Below the pieces are notes generated by a model. It was not told where the DNA came from and searched no databases. It saw only the letters and a program-made list of their open reading frames with translations. The position numbers and the translations under genes are program-made. From Myxococcus guangdongensis (GTDB taxonomy: Bacteria > Myxococcota > Myxococcia > Myxococcales > Myxococcaceae): a stretch of DNA of 64,000 nucleotides. The stretch is taken from NCBI RefSeq assembly GCF_024198255.1, contig NZ_JAJVKW010000012.1, forward strand, positions 1 through 64,000. The letters are read 5' to 3'. This document shows positions 8,761 through 20,063 of the stretch, in pieces; position 1 is the stretch's first letter, and every line of letters starts with the position of its first letter.

Positions 8761-9303
8761 TCAGCGCCCGGCGTGACGACTCCGGAGCATCGCGCCCAGG
8801 AGGGCCAGCACGCCCCCGAGCAACAGCCCGCCACCGGTGGACGTGGCAGAACAGCCTCCCGACGACGTGTCCCGCGACACACAGGACACGTTCGCCGAGA
8901 CGACGACGTCGTGCTCCTGGCCGTCCACGGAGACGACGTAGTGCTCCTCCTCGAAGCGCTCCTCGACCTGCCCCTTCCGCAGCGGGTCCTCGCGCTTGTC
9001 GTTGGCGAAGTAGAAGGAGACCTCCTCGTTCGGCAGGAGTTCCTCGTCACAGACTGTCGCGCCCTCACAGCCCGCCAGGGGCCAGCCCACCAGCGTCACG
9101 GGCTCGTCACAGGCATTGCGGATTCGGCTGGTGCCACACGTGGCGTAGGTGGAGATGATGAGGCACGGCTTCTCCGACACCACGCTCTGTCGCTCGGTGA
9201 CGCAGTCACACGGCTCGCTCTCGGCCCGGGCCGGCCACGCCGAGCCCACCACCACCGCCGCCAACACCATGGACAGACCCCGGGGAATGAACGTCGTTCG
9301 CAT
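8761..9303 (-). CDS. Secreted protein with MYXO-CTERM-like C-terminal anchor
   Basis: The protein has 180 residues from ATG 9303; GGAGG lies eight bases upstream. The signal peptide runs to about ARA at residue 25. The mature part has several Cys residues (CDCVTERQ, CGTSRIRNAC, CEGATVCDEE) and a beta-sandwich look. The C-terminus reads GGCSATSTGGG, a hydrophobic LLLGGVLALLGAML stretch and a basic RSRH end. That is the layout of the myxosortase-recognised MYXO-CTERM signal: Cys, membrane helix, Arg-rich tail. It is therefore expected to be processed and displayed at the cell surface. The body of the protein is not recognised. Confidence 0.6.
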   Translation of the reverse strand: MRTTFIPRGLSMVLAAVVVGSAWPARAESEPCDCVTERQSVVSEKPCLIISTYATCGTSRIRNACDEPVTLVGWPLAGCEGATVCDEELLPNEEVSFYFANDKREDPLRKGQVEERFEEEHYVVSVDGQEHDVVVSANVSCVSRDTSSGGCSATSTGGGLLLGGVLALLGAMLRSRHAGR

Positions 9304-9480
9304 CCTCGAAACCTCCGCCTCGAATGTCGGCCCCTGCGCGGGTTCGCATCCTGACCCCTCACGGAGCGCGGAGCCAGACATCGTTGCCCAGGGCAACCTT
9401 CTCCACCCAGACAGCCTGTCACCCGACGTCCGGCCCGGGTCCACCCAGCCCACCTGCCTGGCGCGGACCCGGGCCTCGTG

Positions 9481-10752
9481 TCACGGATAGCTGACGGACG
9501 CGATGTGGCCATCCTCGCCCGGGGCGCACTCGAAGGAGCGCGGGGAGACGGTCACCTGCCCGGTGATGACGAGGTCCGCCTGTCCGAGGCGTCGGACCCT
9601 GAGGACATAGGGCACCGGCGTCTCGGGGCTCGGGGCGGGAGAGAAGCTGACGGAGTACAGGCAGACGTCATAGGTCCCGCTCGGTGGCGTCCGTCCCGAG
9701 GCCCAGAAGACATTCTCGGGGCCCATGCCCCCCATGGCATCCACGTCCAGCTCGCCGAAGTCCGTCCCCTCGTCGGGGCCTCTGTTCGCGAAGAAGATGC
9801 GCTTGCCCGTCGGCGTGTCGACGGCGAGGTCCGCGTCCCCCTCCCGTCCCCAGGTCGCGGTGAACTGGAGGGTGCCCGTCCCCACGCACGTGCCCACCGC
9901 GCAGTTGCGGCCCGGTCCACAGGCGTTGCCGCAAGCGCCACAGTGGCTGTCATTGCTGCTCGGGTCGACACAGACGCCGTCACAGACGAGCCGCGGAGGC
10001 AGACAGGCCGGTGCCTCGCACTCGAAGCCGCCCGGCGTGTTGACGCAGACCTCCTCCGGCGCGCAGGTGTCGGTGCCGTTCGCGCACTCGTCGATGTCCT
10101 CGCACACGCTCGGCGCGGAGCCCTCGCACGCGTAGCCCGGCTCCACCTGGCAGACGCTGTCGCACCCATCCCCGGACTGCTGATTCCCGTCGTCACAGAC
10201 CTCGGCGCCGCCCACGCGTCCGTCACCACAGAAGGCGTACCCCTCGGCCTCCACCGCGTCGACGCCGTACAGGCCGAGCACGGAGCCGCGCAGCCGCACA
10301 TAGCGGTAGGGCTTGCCTGGCTTGGGGTTCAGCACCACCGCGACGTGCGTGCCCAGGCCCAGCTCCACCAGGTGCAGCAGGCCCGTCCCGATGAGCGCGC
10401 CGTGCGCATCGAGGAAGTCCACCTGCGCGACCAGGGCCAGCGACAGGCCCCGGTAATACACCCGCAGGTCGCCCATCTCCGGCTCGCCCATGTCCAGCAG
10501 GAGCACCGTGTTCAACACGGACACCAGCGTCGCCACCTGCCCATCCGGAGCGCCCACCGCGCCGTTCGGGTTCAACACCACGGCGCTCGTCCCCGGCGCC
10601 ACCGCGTTCGCATACGGGTGCGCGGACAGCGCCTGCGCCTGGCCCGACTCCGGGCGCTCGTCAGGCGCGATGACATCACACGCGCCGAGCAGCCCCAGCC
10701 CCAACGCGCCCCACAACAAGACCGACGACCTTCCATCCAGACGATTCGCCAC
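9481..10752 (-). CDS. EGF-repeat lipoprotein, paralogue B
   Basis: The protein has 423 residues. The best start is GTG 10752, with AGGAG six bases upstream and directly before a signal ending in lipobox LLGAC; the frame extends to 10932 without support. Domains follow the same order as the neighbour at 6961-8385: beta-rich domain (NGAVGAPDGQ, LLDMGEPE, YRYVRLRGSV), CGDGRVGGAEVCDDGN repeat, one EGF module (DIDECANGTDTC), a CGNACGPGRNC segment and the C-terminal GDADLAVDTPTGK/GTYDVCLYSVSF domain. The pair is a local duplication with an unrelated gene between them. Probable outer-surface protein; function unknown. Confidence 0.72.
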   Translation of the reverse strand: MANRLDGRSSVLLWGALGLGLLGACDVIAPDERPESGQAQALSAHPYANAVAPGTSAVVLNPNGAVGAPDGQVATLVSVLNTVLLLDMGEPEMGDLRVYYRGLSLALVAQVDFLDAHGALIGTGLLHLVELGLGTHVAVVLNPKPGKPYRYVRLRGSVLGLYGVDAVEAEGYAFCGDGRVGGAEVCDDGNQQSGDGCDSVCQVEPGYACEGSAPSVCEDIDECANGTDTCAPEEVCVNTPGGFECEAPACLPPRLVCDGVCVDPSSNDSHCGACGNACGPGRNCAVGTCVGTGTLQFTATWGREGDADLAVDTPTGKRIFFANRGPDEGTDFGELDVDAMGGMGPENVFWASGRTPPSGTYDVCLYSVSFSPAPSPETPVPYVLRVRRLGQADLVITGQVTVSPRSFECAPGEDGHIASVSYP

Positions 10753-10933
10753 TTCGCGCTCCTGGCATCCCCCCGGAATTGGGGACGGCCATGCTGCTCG
10801 CCGTCCTCCGCGGGCCCCGTTGGACCCTGGGACAAGGCTGATGGATGTCGAACCCTTGGCCCCGCATCCCACCCCGCTGCCGCGCGACGCGGGCCCGCCC
10901 CAGCGCTTCCGCGGCGGGCCCAGGCACCTCACG

Positions 10934-11255
10934 TCACGGCGAAGGCTGCCAGCTGAAGGTCCCGATGCGGGCCTCGCTGTCCTCGGTGCACTCGAACGAG
11001 GCCGGCGGGGCGCTCAGGCGTCCGGTGATGGGGGAACATCCTGCCCGTTGCTGCGTATCCGCAGGGTGCAGTCCACCGGCGCCGTCTCGCCCATCGGCGG
11101 GTCGAAGCCCTGGGCGAGCAGGCAGACCACATACGTCCCGCGCGGAGGCGTCTGCCCCCGGGCCCAGAAGACCGCCTCGGGCCCCTGGCACTCGAAGCCA
11201 CCCGGCCCCAGCCGCATCCTCCGCGCATCATCGTGTCCCTCGGCCCCCCGAGGAA
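10934..11255 (-). pseudogene. Frameshifted remnant of a third EGF-lipoprotein paralogue
   Basis: Minus-strand translation from about 11255 gives residues that align with the C-terminal domain of the adjacent paralogue: GPEAVFWARGQTPPRGTY against GPENVFWASGRTPPSGTY, followed by VVCLLAQGF. Near 11015-11040 the similarity jumps to another frame (GRLSAPPASFEC against QVTVSPRSFEC) and runs to a stop at 10934. The signal peptide, beta-rich domain and EGF region are missing, and a stop lies in frame just upstream. This is a 5'-deleted, frameshifted copy, so the family once had at least three members here. Confidence 0.68.
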
Positions 11256-11392
11256 GGCCAGGCCCGGCATGGGCTCACGGCCCCCAGGAGGGATGCGAGG
11301 CGATTCGGCCCCCGCGCCCGCGACAATCAAAGACACAGACGCCCCTGGGCCCGAAAGAACCCGGGGTCATCCATGACAGGCATTGGCGAGCG

Positions 11393-12031
<639 letters not shown>

Positions 12032-12062
12032 TGCGTCCCTCCCTCGTCGGGCCTGCGGGTTT

Positions 12063-13266
12063 TCAGAACACCGTTCCGTCGCTGTCCACGCGGATGGGCG
12101 GCACGCCGCCGGGGCGCGCCTCGGCGGCCACCTTGCGCCCCGCCGTCCACGTGCCTCCCTGCAGCACCTTGCCCAGGGGCAGCTCCTCCGCGCTCATCCC
12201 CAGCCGGCCGCGCACCAGCGCCGCCACCCGGTCCAACAGCGCCACCGTCAGCGCGCGCCACTCGACGATGGGCTCCTCGCTCGGGCGCAGGGCCTCGCTC
12301 GTGAGCCGCGCGTCCCGGGGCACCAGCACGCCCAGGTCCACGAAGAGGCCGCCGTTGCGGTACTCGGGCAGGCCGGTGAGCCCGTCCAGCTCCACCACGC
12401 GCACGCCCGCCTCCTCCAGCGGCTCCACCAGCGAGTACGTCAGCCACTGGGACAACTTGTGGAAGGGCACCAGCGCCTCCACGCCCTCCACCGGGCCCAG
12501 CGCCGAGTGCGGCCACACGTCACCCAGGTTGACGGCGTCCACCATCACCCGCCCCGGCCAGATGGGCCCCAGCTGCTCCAGCACGTGCCCCAGCAGCTCC
12601 GAGGCGCGCACGCTCTTGCCCTGCGCGACCACCAGGTCGAACAGCGTCCCGGGCCGTGGCAGCACGCGCCCCAGGCCGTGCATCAGGTGCAGCCGGCCCT
12701 CGAGCCCATCCAGTGGATTCGACTCGGAGACCTGGAGCCCCCGCGCGAGCGCGTCGAGCGACAGCCGGCTCAGCCCCTCCGCGTCCGCGCACAGCGGCCG
12801 GGCCGGGTCCGACGAGAAGACGCCGTCCATGAACATGCGGAAGCTGGCCACCGCCAGCCCTTCCGAGCGCGCCCACGTCTTCCCACCCTGCTCGACGTAG
12901 CGCCACTTGGGGCCGCTGCCCGCGTCCAGCAGCACGCTCACCACGGCCAGGTCCAGCTTCGCCCGCGCGCGCTCCTCGGGCGACACGTCCTTCAGCCGCG
13001 CCTCCAGCTCCGCCACGCGCGGGACGCCGCCCGCGTCGAAGTGACGCCAGCGGCTGTGCAGCGGGATGTCCAGCGTGGGGTACGCCTCGCGCGTGACGGC
13101 CAGCACCGTGTCCACCACGGCCGACAGCCGCGCGGGCTCCACGTGGAAGTGCGTGAGCTTCCCGGCGAGCCCCAGCTCCAGCAGCTGGTGGCAGCGCTCA
13201 CGGATGGCCGCGGGGGTGCGCAGCCACGCGACGGCCGGGGACACCTGCGTCCTCCCCACGGGCCGC

Positions 13267-13274
<8 letters not shown>
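12063..13274 (-). CDS. DUF1688 protein, URC4-like uracil catabolism protein
   Basis: The protein has 403 residues and starts at ATG 13274, overlapping the upstream gene by 8 bases, so translation is probably coupled. It matches the DUF1688 family as I know it ([17 protein letters not shown] near the start, [48 protein letters not shown]). In the yeast Lachancea kluyveri, Urc4 belongs to this family and is needed for uracil degradation. Its reaction is not firmly established to my knowledge. Position between upp and the URC1-like gene strongly supports the same role here. Confidence 0.82.
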
Positions 13275-14520
<1,246 letters not shown>

Positions 14521-14568
14521 GGGAGCGCCCTCCTTGCGGGCGCGACTGGAGCTCGTGCGAGGAGACGC

Positions 14569-16059
14569 TCAGCTCATCCACGAGCCGTCGGTGCGAGCCG
14601 ACCACTTGCGGGTGACCTTCTTGAGCTGCGTCCAGAAGTCGAGGCTGGAGACGCCGGTGATGTCGCCGTGGCCGAAGCGCGACTCACCGGTGCCGCCGAA
14701 GGAGAACGGCTCGCGCGGGACGGGCACGCCCACGTTGACGCCCACCATGCCCGCGCGCACGCCCTCCACCGCCGCCTGCGCCACCGCGCCGCTGGTGGTG
14801 AAGATGGACGCGGCGTTGCCATGGGTGGACGCGTTCTCCACCGCGAGCGCCGCCGACAGCGTGGGCACGCGGATGATGGACAGCACCGGGCCGAACAGCT
14901 CGCGCCTGGCGGCCTCCATGTCCGGGCGCACGTGGTCCAGGATGGACGGGCCCAGCCAGTTGCCGCCGGCCCACGCCTCGCCCACCGGACGCTTGCCGCG
15001 CCCGTCCAGCGTGACGCGCGCGCCCTCGGTGGCCGCGCGGGCGATGGCCGCCTCCAGCCGCTCCACCGCGCCCTTGTCGATGATGGCGCCCATGCCGGGG
15101 CCCACCTCGAGCCTCGCCGCGCGCCGGGCGATGTCCTCGAGCAAGGGCTCGATGTCGCCCACCGCCAAGAGCACGCTGCCCGCCATGCAGCGCTGGCCCG
15201 CGCAGCCGGTGAACGAGTCCACCACGGCCTGCGCGGTGAGCTCCGGGTCCGCGTCCGGCGCGACGATGAGGTGGTTCTTCGCGCCGCCCAGCGCGAGCAC
15301 GCGCTTGCCGCGCTCACCGCCGCGCGCGTAGAGCTGCCGCGCCACGGCCGACGAGCCCACGAAGGCCAGCGCCTTGACGTCCGGGTGCGCCACCAGCGCG
15401 TCCACCGTCTCGCGCGCGCCGTGCACGACGGAGAAGACGCCGGGGGGATAGCCCGCCTCGCGCATGAGTTCGCCCAGCGCGCACGCGGTGAGGGGCACCT
15501 TCTCCGACGGCTTGAGGATGAAGGCGTTGCCCAGCGTCACCGCGATGGGGAACAGCCACATGGGCACCATCGCCGGGAAGTTGAACGGGGTGATGCCCGC
15601 GACGATGCCCAACGGCTCGCGGCGCAGCTCACACGTGACGCCCCGGCTGACCTCCAGGTGCGCGCCGCTGTCCAGGTTCTGCAGGGACAGCGCGAACTCG
15701 CACACCTCCAGACCCTTGAGCACCCCGGCGCGCGCCTCCGCCACCGTCTTGCCCGCCTCGCTCGCGGCCAGGTGGGAGAGTCGATTCAAGTCCCGCTCCA
15801 GCAGGCTCCGGAAGCGGAACAGGGGCTGGGTGCGCTCGCGCGGCGACAGGTTGCGCCACAGCGCGGCGGCGGGGCGCGCGGCCTCCACCGCCTGCGCGAC
15901 ACCCTCCGCGGGCGTGAGGGGAACCCGGCCGATGACGGTGCCGGTGTAGGGGCTGCGGACATCGAGCAGCGTCGCGCCCTGCGGCACCAGCCACTCGCCT
16001 CCCACCAGGTTTCGACACGGAACGACGCTCTCGGGAAGCTCGACGAACGACAAGCGCAC
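14569..16059 (-). CDS. mmsA: CoA-acylating (methyl)malonate-semialdehyde dehydrogenase
   Basis: The protein has 496 residues. MmsA signatures include VGGEWL near the start, GITPFNFPAMVPMWLFP, ILKPSEKVPLTA, FVGSSAVARQLY, LALGGAKNHLIV and FTGCAGQRCMA with the catalytic Cys. The enzyme converts malonate or methylmalonate semialdehyde plus CoA and NAD+ to acetyl- or propionyl-CoA and CO2. It leads the operon with the URC1-like, URC4-like and upp genes; the gap to the next gene is 48 bases. The URC route releases a three-carbon semialdehyde/3-hydroxypropionate skeleton, so MmsA would finish the pathway at acetyl-CoA. The start is a GTG at 16059 with poor ribosome-site support; TTG 16053 is an alternative. 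Confidence 0.88.
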   Translation of the reverse strand: MRLSFVELPESVVPCRNLVGGEWLVPQGATLLDVRSPYTGTVIGRVPLTPAEGVAQAVEAARPAAALWRNLSPRERTQPLFRFRSLLERDLNRLSHLAASEAGKTVAEARAGVLKGLEVCEFALSLQNLDSGAHLEVSRGVTCELRREPLGIVAGITPFNFPAMVPMWLFPIAVTLGNAFILKPSEKVPLTACALGELMREAGYPPGVFSVVHGARETVDALVAHPDVKALAFVGSSAVARQLYARGGERGKRVLALGGAKNHLIVAPDADPELTAQAVVDSFTGCAGQRCMAGSVLLAVGDIEPLLEDIARRAARLEVGPGMGAIIDKGAVERLEAAIARAATEGARVTLDGRGKRPVGEAWAGGNWLGPSILDHVRPDMEAARRELFGPVLSIIRVPTLSAALAVENASTHGNAASIFTTSGAVAQAAVEGVRAGMVGVNVGVPVPREPFSFGGTGESRFGHGDITGVSSLDFWTQLKKVTRKWSARTDGSWMS

Positions 16060-16304
16060 ACCCCAGACATGGCAACGAGGACGTGCGCTTCATCGTATCC
16101 GCGAACACAGACATCACCGCAACCCACCCCGGCGCCGCCCGCCAGAATGCCGGGCGACTGTCCTGCACCCAGGCACTCCACCTGTCGGGAACAGGACCCG
16201 CCTCACGCAAAGACATCCGACACCGACTCCAATGCATGGCGTCATGGGCCGCGCCGCGTCATTCATTGACGGGTGCGGGCGGACTCAGGCGGCGGTGTTG
16301 TCTT

Positions 16305-16715
16305 TCACGCGCTCGCGCCGGGGCCCAACCACCCGCGGAGGCGGGCGAGGACGGCGGAGTCCTCCGCATCGTGGGGGAGGCCCAGGCGGCGCGACTCGGC
16401 ATACAGCGCGAGCGCGTATTCGAAGCGCTCGGTGGCCATTCGCGAGTCGCCCTGCTCCAGGTGCAGCTCGCCGTCCTCGGCCACCAGTCGCGCGAGCACC
16501 TTGACCCGCATCGGGTCGCCCAACAGGCGCGCGGTGGACGCGGCGTCCACCATCAGCAGGGCCGAGTACTCCATCCCCAACGTGTCGAGCGCCGTCGAGC
16601 GGATGAGCGCCGCCGCCTCGGCGAAGCGCTTCTCCTGACGGGCCTTGAGCAGCCGCGACAGCGCGGCGGCGAACTGCTCGATGAGACGCTCGACGTAGTC
16701 CTTGCGGATGGACAT
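16305..16715 (-). CDS. Small helical protein, DUF6483-like
   Basis: The protein has 136 residues from ATG 16715; the open frame continues to 16817 but lacks support. It begins SIRKDYVERLIEQFAAALSR and continues LLKARQEKRFAEAAALI, the pattern I associate with DUF6483: a short helical hairpin ending in GMEYSAL, then a tetratricopeptide-like C-terminal half (ELHLEQGDSRMATERFEYAL). No signal peptide or membrane segment, so cytoplasmic. Function unknown. It is divergent from the kinase gene starting at 16997 and monocistronic. Confidence 0.6.
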   Translation of the reverse strand: MSIRKDYVERLIEQFAAALSRLLKARQEKRFAEAAALIRSTALDTLGMEYSALLMVDAASTARLLGDPMRVKVLARLVAEDGELHLEQGDSRMATERFEYALALYAESRRLGLPHDAEDSAVLARLRGWLGPGASA

Positions 16716-16996
16716 GGCCCGCCCAGGCTCGCGCCTTCCGACGCGCGGACACAAGCGCCCCGGCGCCGTGGGCGTGTGCACCTGGATGAACCTCCGCGAC
16801 AGGTGTGGCCTTCCCACATCACGGCCTGTGCTCCGACCTCGCCCGCGGGAGGAGAGGTCCTGGCGGACACCTCACATTCGGGAGGTGGGAGCCACGGCAC
16901 GTCTGTCCTGGAGCAACCAGGCGACTGACGCGAGACGGCGAGAACCTCGGAGTCTGGAGGAGCTTGGGTACACTTGCAGGGAAGGGTGCGCCAGGA

Positions 16997-19900
16997 ATGA
17001 CCAAGAACGACACAGGCGACAGGGGCGAGGGCTCCGTCGGCACGGGCAGCGACGACGAGGGAACCGCCTCGCTCGTCCCGGCGCCTGCGGACGAGGGGAC
17101 GATGTCCCTGGGCACGGGCGACAAGCTCGAAGGGCCCCTGTCCCTGGGCACGGGCGGCGAGCACGAGGGGACGATGTCCCTGGGCACGGGCGACAAGCTC
17201 GAAGGGACCCTGTCCCTGGGCGCCGGGAGCTCGGGTGCGGGCTCGGGCGCCCGCGGCGCGGGAGACCGGGACGTGGCCTCACGCTCCTACGGAACCGGGG
17301 ACCGGGAGGTGGGCTGGAGCTCGCACGGTGACGACTCCGCCACGGGGCCCGACGAGGCGCGCCGCCGGGCGCCGCCCTTCTCCCAGGTGGGCCGGTACGT
17401 GCTGCTGCGCCGGCTGGGCCAGGGCGGCATGGGCGTGGTGTACGCGGCCTATGACCCGGATCTGGACCGGAAGGTGGCGCTCAAGCTGCTGCACCCGGAC
17501 GGCCGTCACGACGAGTCCGAGGAGGCGCGGGCGCGGCTCTTGCGCGAGGCGCAGGCCATGGCGCGCGTCTCCCACCCGCACGTCATCCCGGTGTTCGACG
17601 TGGGCATGTGGGGCGATCAGGTCTTCGTCGCCATGGAGCTGGTGGATGGCGGCACGCTGGCGTCGTGGCTGAAGGAGTCACCGCGCTCGTGGCGCGAAAT
17701 CCTCACGCGCTACGTGGACGCGGGCCGGGGCCTGGAGGCCGCGCACGCGGCGGGGCTGGTGCACCGCGACTTCAAGCCGGCCAACGTGCTCATCAGCCGC
17801 GCGGGCCGCGTGTACGTGATGGACTTCGGCCTGGCGCGCCCCATCGGCGAGATGCGCGAGGAGGACCCGCTCCCCGAGGAGACCCGCGAGACGCTCGCCT
17901 CCAGCCGGCGGATGCTGGACACCACGCTCACCGGACACGGCGCGCTGGTGGGCACGCCCAACTACATGTCCCCGGAGCAGTTCCGGGGCGCGACGTTGGA
18001 CGGACGCACGGACCAGTTCAGCTTCTGCGCCGCGCTGTACGGCGCGCTCTACGGCGCGCGCCCCTTCGACCCGGGGAGCGTGAAGGCCTACGTCGTCTCG
18101 AGCATGGGCGAGACCTCCCAGCGCACCGAGTCGCTCGCCACGCCCGCGGGGGCCCTGGCGACCACCGCCACCCGGCCGCCGCCGCTCGCGGTGCGCGAGC
18201 CTCCGCGCGACTCGAAGGTGCCCGGCTGGGTGCGCGACGCGGTGCTGCGCGGCCTGTCGCTGGAGGCCGACGCGCGCTTCCCCTCCATGTCCGCGCTGCT
18301 GGAGGCCCTGTCCCAGGAGCACAACAGGCTCCAGCGCCGCCGGTGGGTGACGGCGGCGGGCGCGCTGGGCACCACGCTGGCGCTGACGGCGGGCGCGGCG
18401 TGGCACCAGTCGCGGACGTGCGTGGACGCGGGCGCGCAGATGGACGCGGCGTGGTCACCCTCCACGTCGGAGAAGCTGGCCACCGCGTTCGAGGCCACGG
18501 GCCGCCCCTTCGCGAAGGCGATGGCCGAGCGCGTGACGCACGCGCTGGGAGACTACGCGCAGGCGTGGAAGCAGCAGCGCGTGCAGGCCTGCGAGGCCAC
18601 CCAGGTGCAGGGCGTGAAGCCCGAGGAGCAGCTGGACCGGCAGTTCGTGTGCCTGGAGCGCCGGCGCAAGGACTTCACCGCCACGGTGTCGCTCTTGTCG
18701 AGCGCGGACGCGGCGATGGTGGAGAAGTCGCTGGACGCGGCGCTCGCCCTGCCCGCGTTGGGGGAGTGCGAGGACGCGGAGGCGCTCGCCTCGGCGCAGC
18801 GGCTGCCCACCGACCCTCGGCGCCGCGCGGACATCGAGGCGCTGGAGGAGAAGCTCTCCCACGTGCGCGCGCTCATGGACGCGGGGAAGCACCCCCTGGC
18901 CCTGGAGGCGGTCAAGCCGCTGATGGCGCCCATCGAGGCCACGGGCCATCTGCCCTTGCGCGCCGAGGCGCGGTACCTGAACGGCTGGCTGCTGGAGCAG
19001 ACGGGGGAGTCCACCGAGGCCGCGAAGCTGCTCTCACGCGCCGTGTTCGACGCCGAGGCCGGCCACGCGGACCGGCTGAAGGCGACGGCGCTCAACAAGC
19101 TGCTCTTCGTGGAGGACGGGCTGCGGCACTTCGAGCCCGCGGCGCGCTGGGGCGAGCTGGCCGAGGCCACCCTGGAGCGCATGGGCGGAGACCCGGTGCT
19201 GCTGGGCGACGTGCGCGTCAATCAAGCCAACCTGGCCATCACGCAGAACCAGTTCGACGTGGCCAAGGCGCGCGTGGAGGAGGCCCGCGCGCTCTACGCG
19301 AGGGAGCTGCCGGAGGAGCACCCCAAGCGCGCGCGCACCACGTTCCTGCTCGCGCACGTGGTGAACTCGCTCGGCGACCCGGCGCTCGCGCTGAAGCTGA
19401 TGGAGGAGGCGCTCCAGAAGACCACCGCCGCCATGGGCCCCCAGCACCCCGACGTGGCCCGGCGCCACGGCCTGTTGTCCATGACGCTGCGAGAGCAGGG
19501 GCAGGACGACAAGGCCCTGCCCCACGCGCAGGCGGCGGCGGACATCTTCCAGGCCCTCTACGGCGCGGACAACCTGAAGCTGGCGGAGGCGCTCGACGAG
19601 GTGGGCATGTGTCAGCTCGCCCTGCGCCGCTTCGAGGACGCGCTGAAGACGTATGAGCGCGCGCTCGCGATGAAGCAGAAGGTGCTGCCCCCCGGCGACG
19701 ACAAGCTGCAGTTCTCCCTGGACGGCGTGGGCCAGGCGCTGCTCGGGCTGGGCCGCGCGGGCGAGGCCGTGAAGCCGCTGCGCGAGGCGGTGGGCTTCCC
19801 GTCCGTGCCCCCGGACGCGCTGGCGGAGTCCGGGTTCGCGCTGGCGAAGGCGCTGGCCCAGACGGGACAGGTGCCCCAGGCGCGCGAGGAGGCCGCGCGG

Positions 19901-20032
19901 GCCAAGGGGTGGTTCACGGAGGCGGAGCTGCCCGAGCGCGCGGGGGAGGTGGACGGGTTCCTCGCCTCCCTGCCCGTGGAGAGGAAGGCCGCGCGGCCGG
20001 TGCGCGCGCTGGTGCGTCCCCGGAAGAGGTGA
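16997..20032 (+). CDS. Membrane Ser/Thr protein kinase with C-terminal tetratricopeptide repeats
   Basis: The protein has 1011 residues from ATG 16997; the frame is open from 16805 but the 5' part is weak. Residues about 33-80 are a run of 12-residue repeats (see separate entry). The Hanks-type kinase domain spans about 134-405, with LGQGGMGVVY, VALKLL, catalytic HRDFKPANV (about 256), MDFGLA and GTPNYMSPEQF, all active-kinase residues. A single membrane helix lies at about 448-468. The C-terminal half (about 590-990) has repeated helix pairs with LNGWLLEQTGE and ALKTYERALAM, typical of TPRs, which bind partner proteins. This PknB-TPR architecture is characteristic of myxobacteria. It probably signals together with the FHA-domain activator that follows 31 bases later. 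Confidence 0.9.
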   Translation: MTKNDTGDRGEGSVGTGSDDEGTASLVPAPADEGTMSLGTGDKLEGPLSLGTGGEHEGTMSLGTGDKLEGTLSLGAGSSGAGSGARGAGDRDVASRSYGTGDREVGWSSHGDDSATGPDEARRRAPPFSQVGRYVLLRRLGQGGMGVVYAAYDPDLDRKVALKLLHPDGRHDESEEARARLLREAQAMARVSHPHVIPVFDVGMWGDQVFVAMELVDGGTLASWLKESPRSWREILTRYVDAGRGLEAAHAAGLVHRDFKPANVLISRAGRVYVMDFGLARPIGEMREEDPLPEETRETLASSRRMLDTTLTGHGALVGTPNYMSPEQFRGATLDGRTDQFSFCAALYGALYGARPFDPGSVKAYVVSSMGETSQRTESLATPAGALATTATRPPPLAVREPPRDSKVPGWVRDAVLRGLSLEADARFPSMSALLEALSQEHNRLQRRRWVTAAGALGTTLALTAGAAWHQSRTCVDAGAQMDAAWSPSTSEKLATAFEATGRPFAKAMAERVTHALGDYAQAWKQQRVQACEATQVQGVKPEEQLDRQFVCLERRRKDFTATVSLLSSADAAMVEKSLDAALALPALGECEDAEALASAQRLPTDPRRRADIEALEEKLSHVRALMDAGKHPLALEAVKPLMAPIEATGHLPLRAEARYLNGWLLEQTGESTEAAKLLSRAVFDAEAGHADRLKATALNKLLFVEDGLRHFEPAARWGELAEATLERMGGDPVLLGDVRVNQANLAITQNQFDVAKARVEEARALYARELPEEHPKRARTTFLLAHVVNSLGDPALALKLMEEALQKTTAAMGPQHPDVARRHGLLSMTLREQGQDDKALPHAQAAADIFQALYGADNLKLAEALDEVGMCQLALRRFEDALKTYERALAMKQKVLPPGDDKLQFSLDGVGQALLGLGRAGEAVKPLREAVGFPSVPPDALAESGFALAKALAQTGQVPQAREEAARAKGWFTEAELPERAGEVDGFLASLPVERKAARPVRALVRPRKR
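17093..17236 (+). repeat. Four in-frame 36-bp tandem repeats
   Basis: The kinase N-terminus consists of 12-residue units EGTMSLGTGDKL, EGPLSLGTGGEH, EGTMSLGTGDKL and EGTLSLGAGSSG, preceded by a degenerate unit (EGTASLVPAPAD). At the DNA level the unit is 36 bp, with a near-exact 72-bp higher-order repeat (17092 against 17164). Each unit carries Ser and Thr, so it could be an autophosphorylation tail or FHA-binding site. Copy number is likely to vary between strains. Confidence 0.85.
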
Positions 20033-20063
20033 CACGCGTGGAAGGTGGCACCCCCGCCGGGGC

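Noticed and set aside
17093-17236. CRISPR-like or non-coding repeat array
   Set aside because: Repeats are contiguous, lack spacers and stay in frame within the kinase coding sequence.
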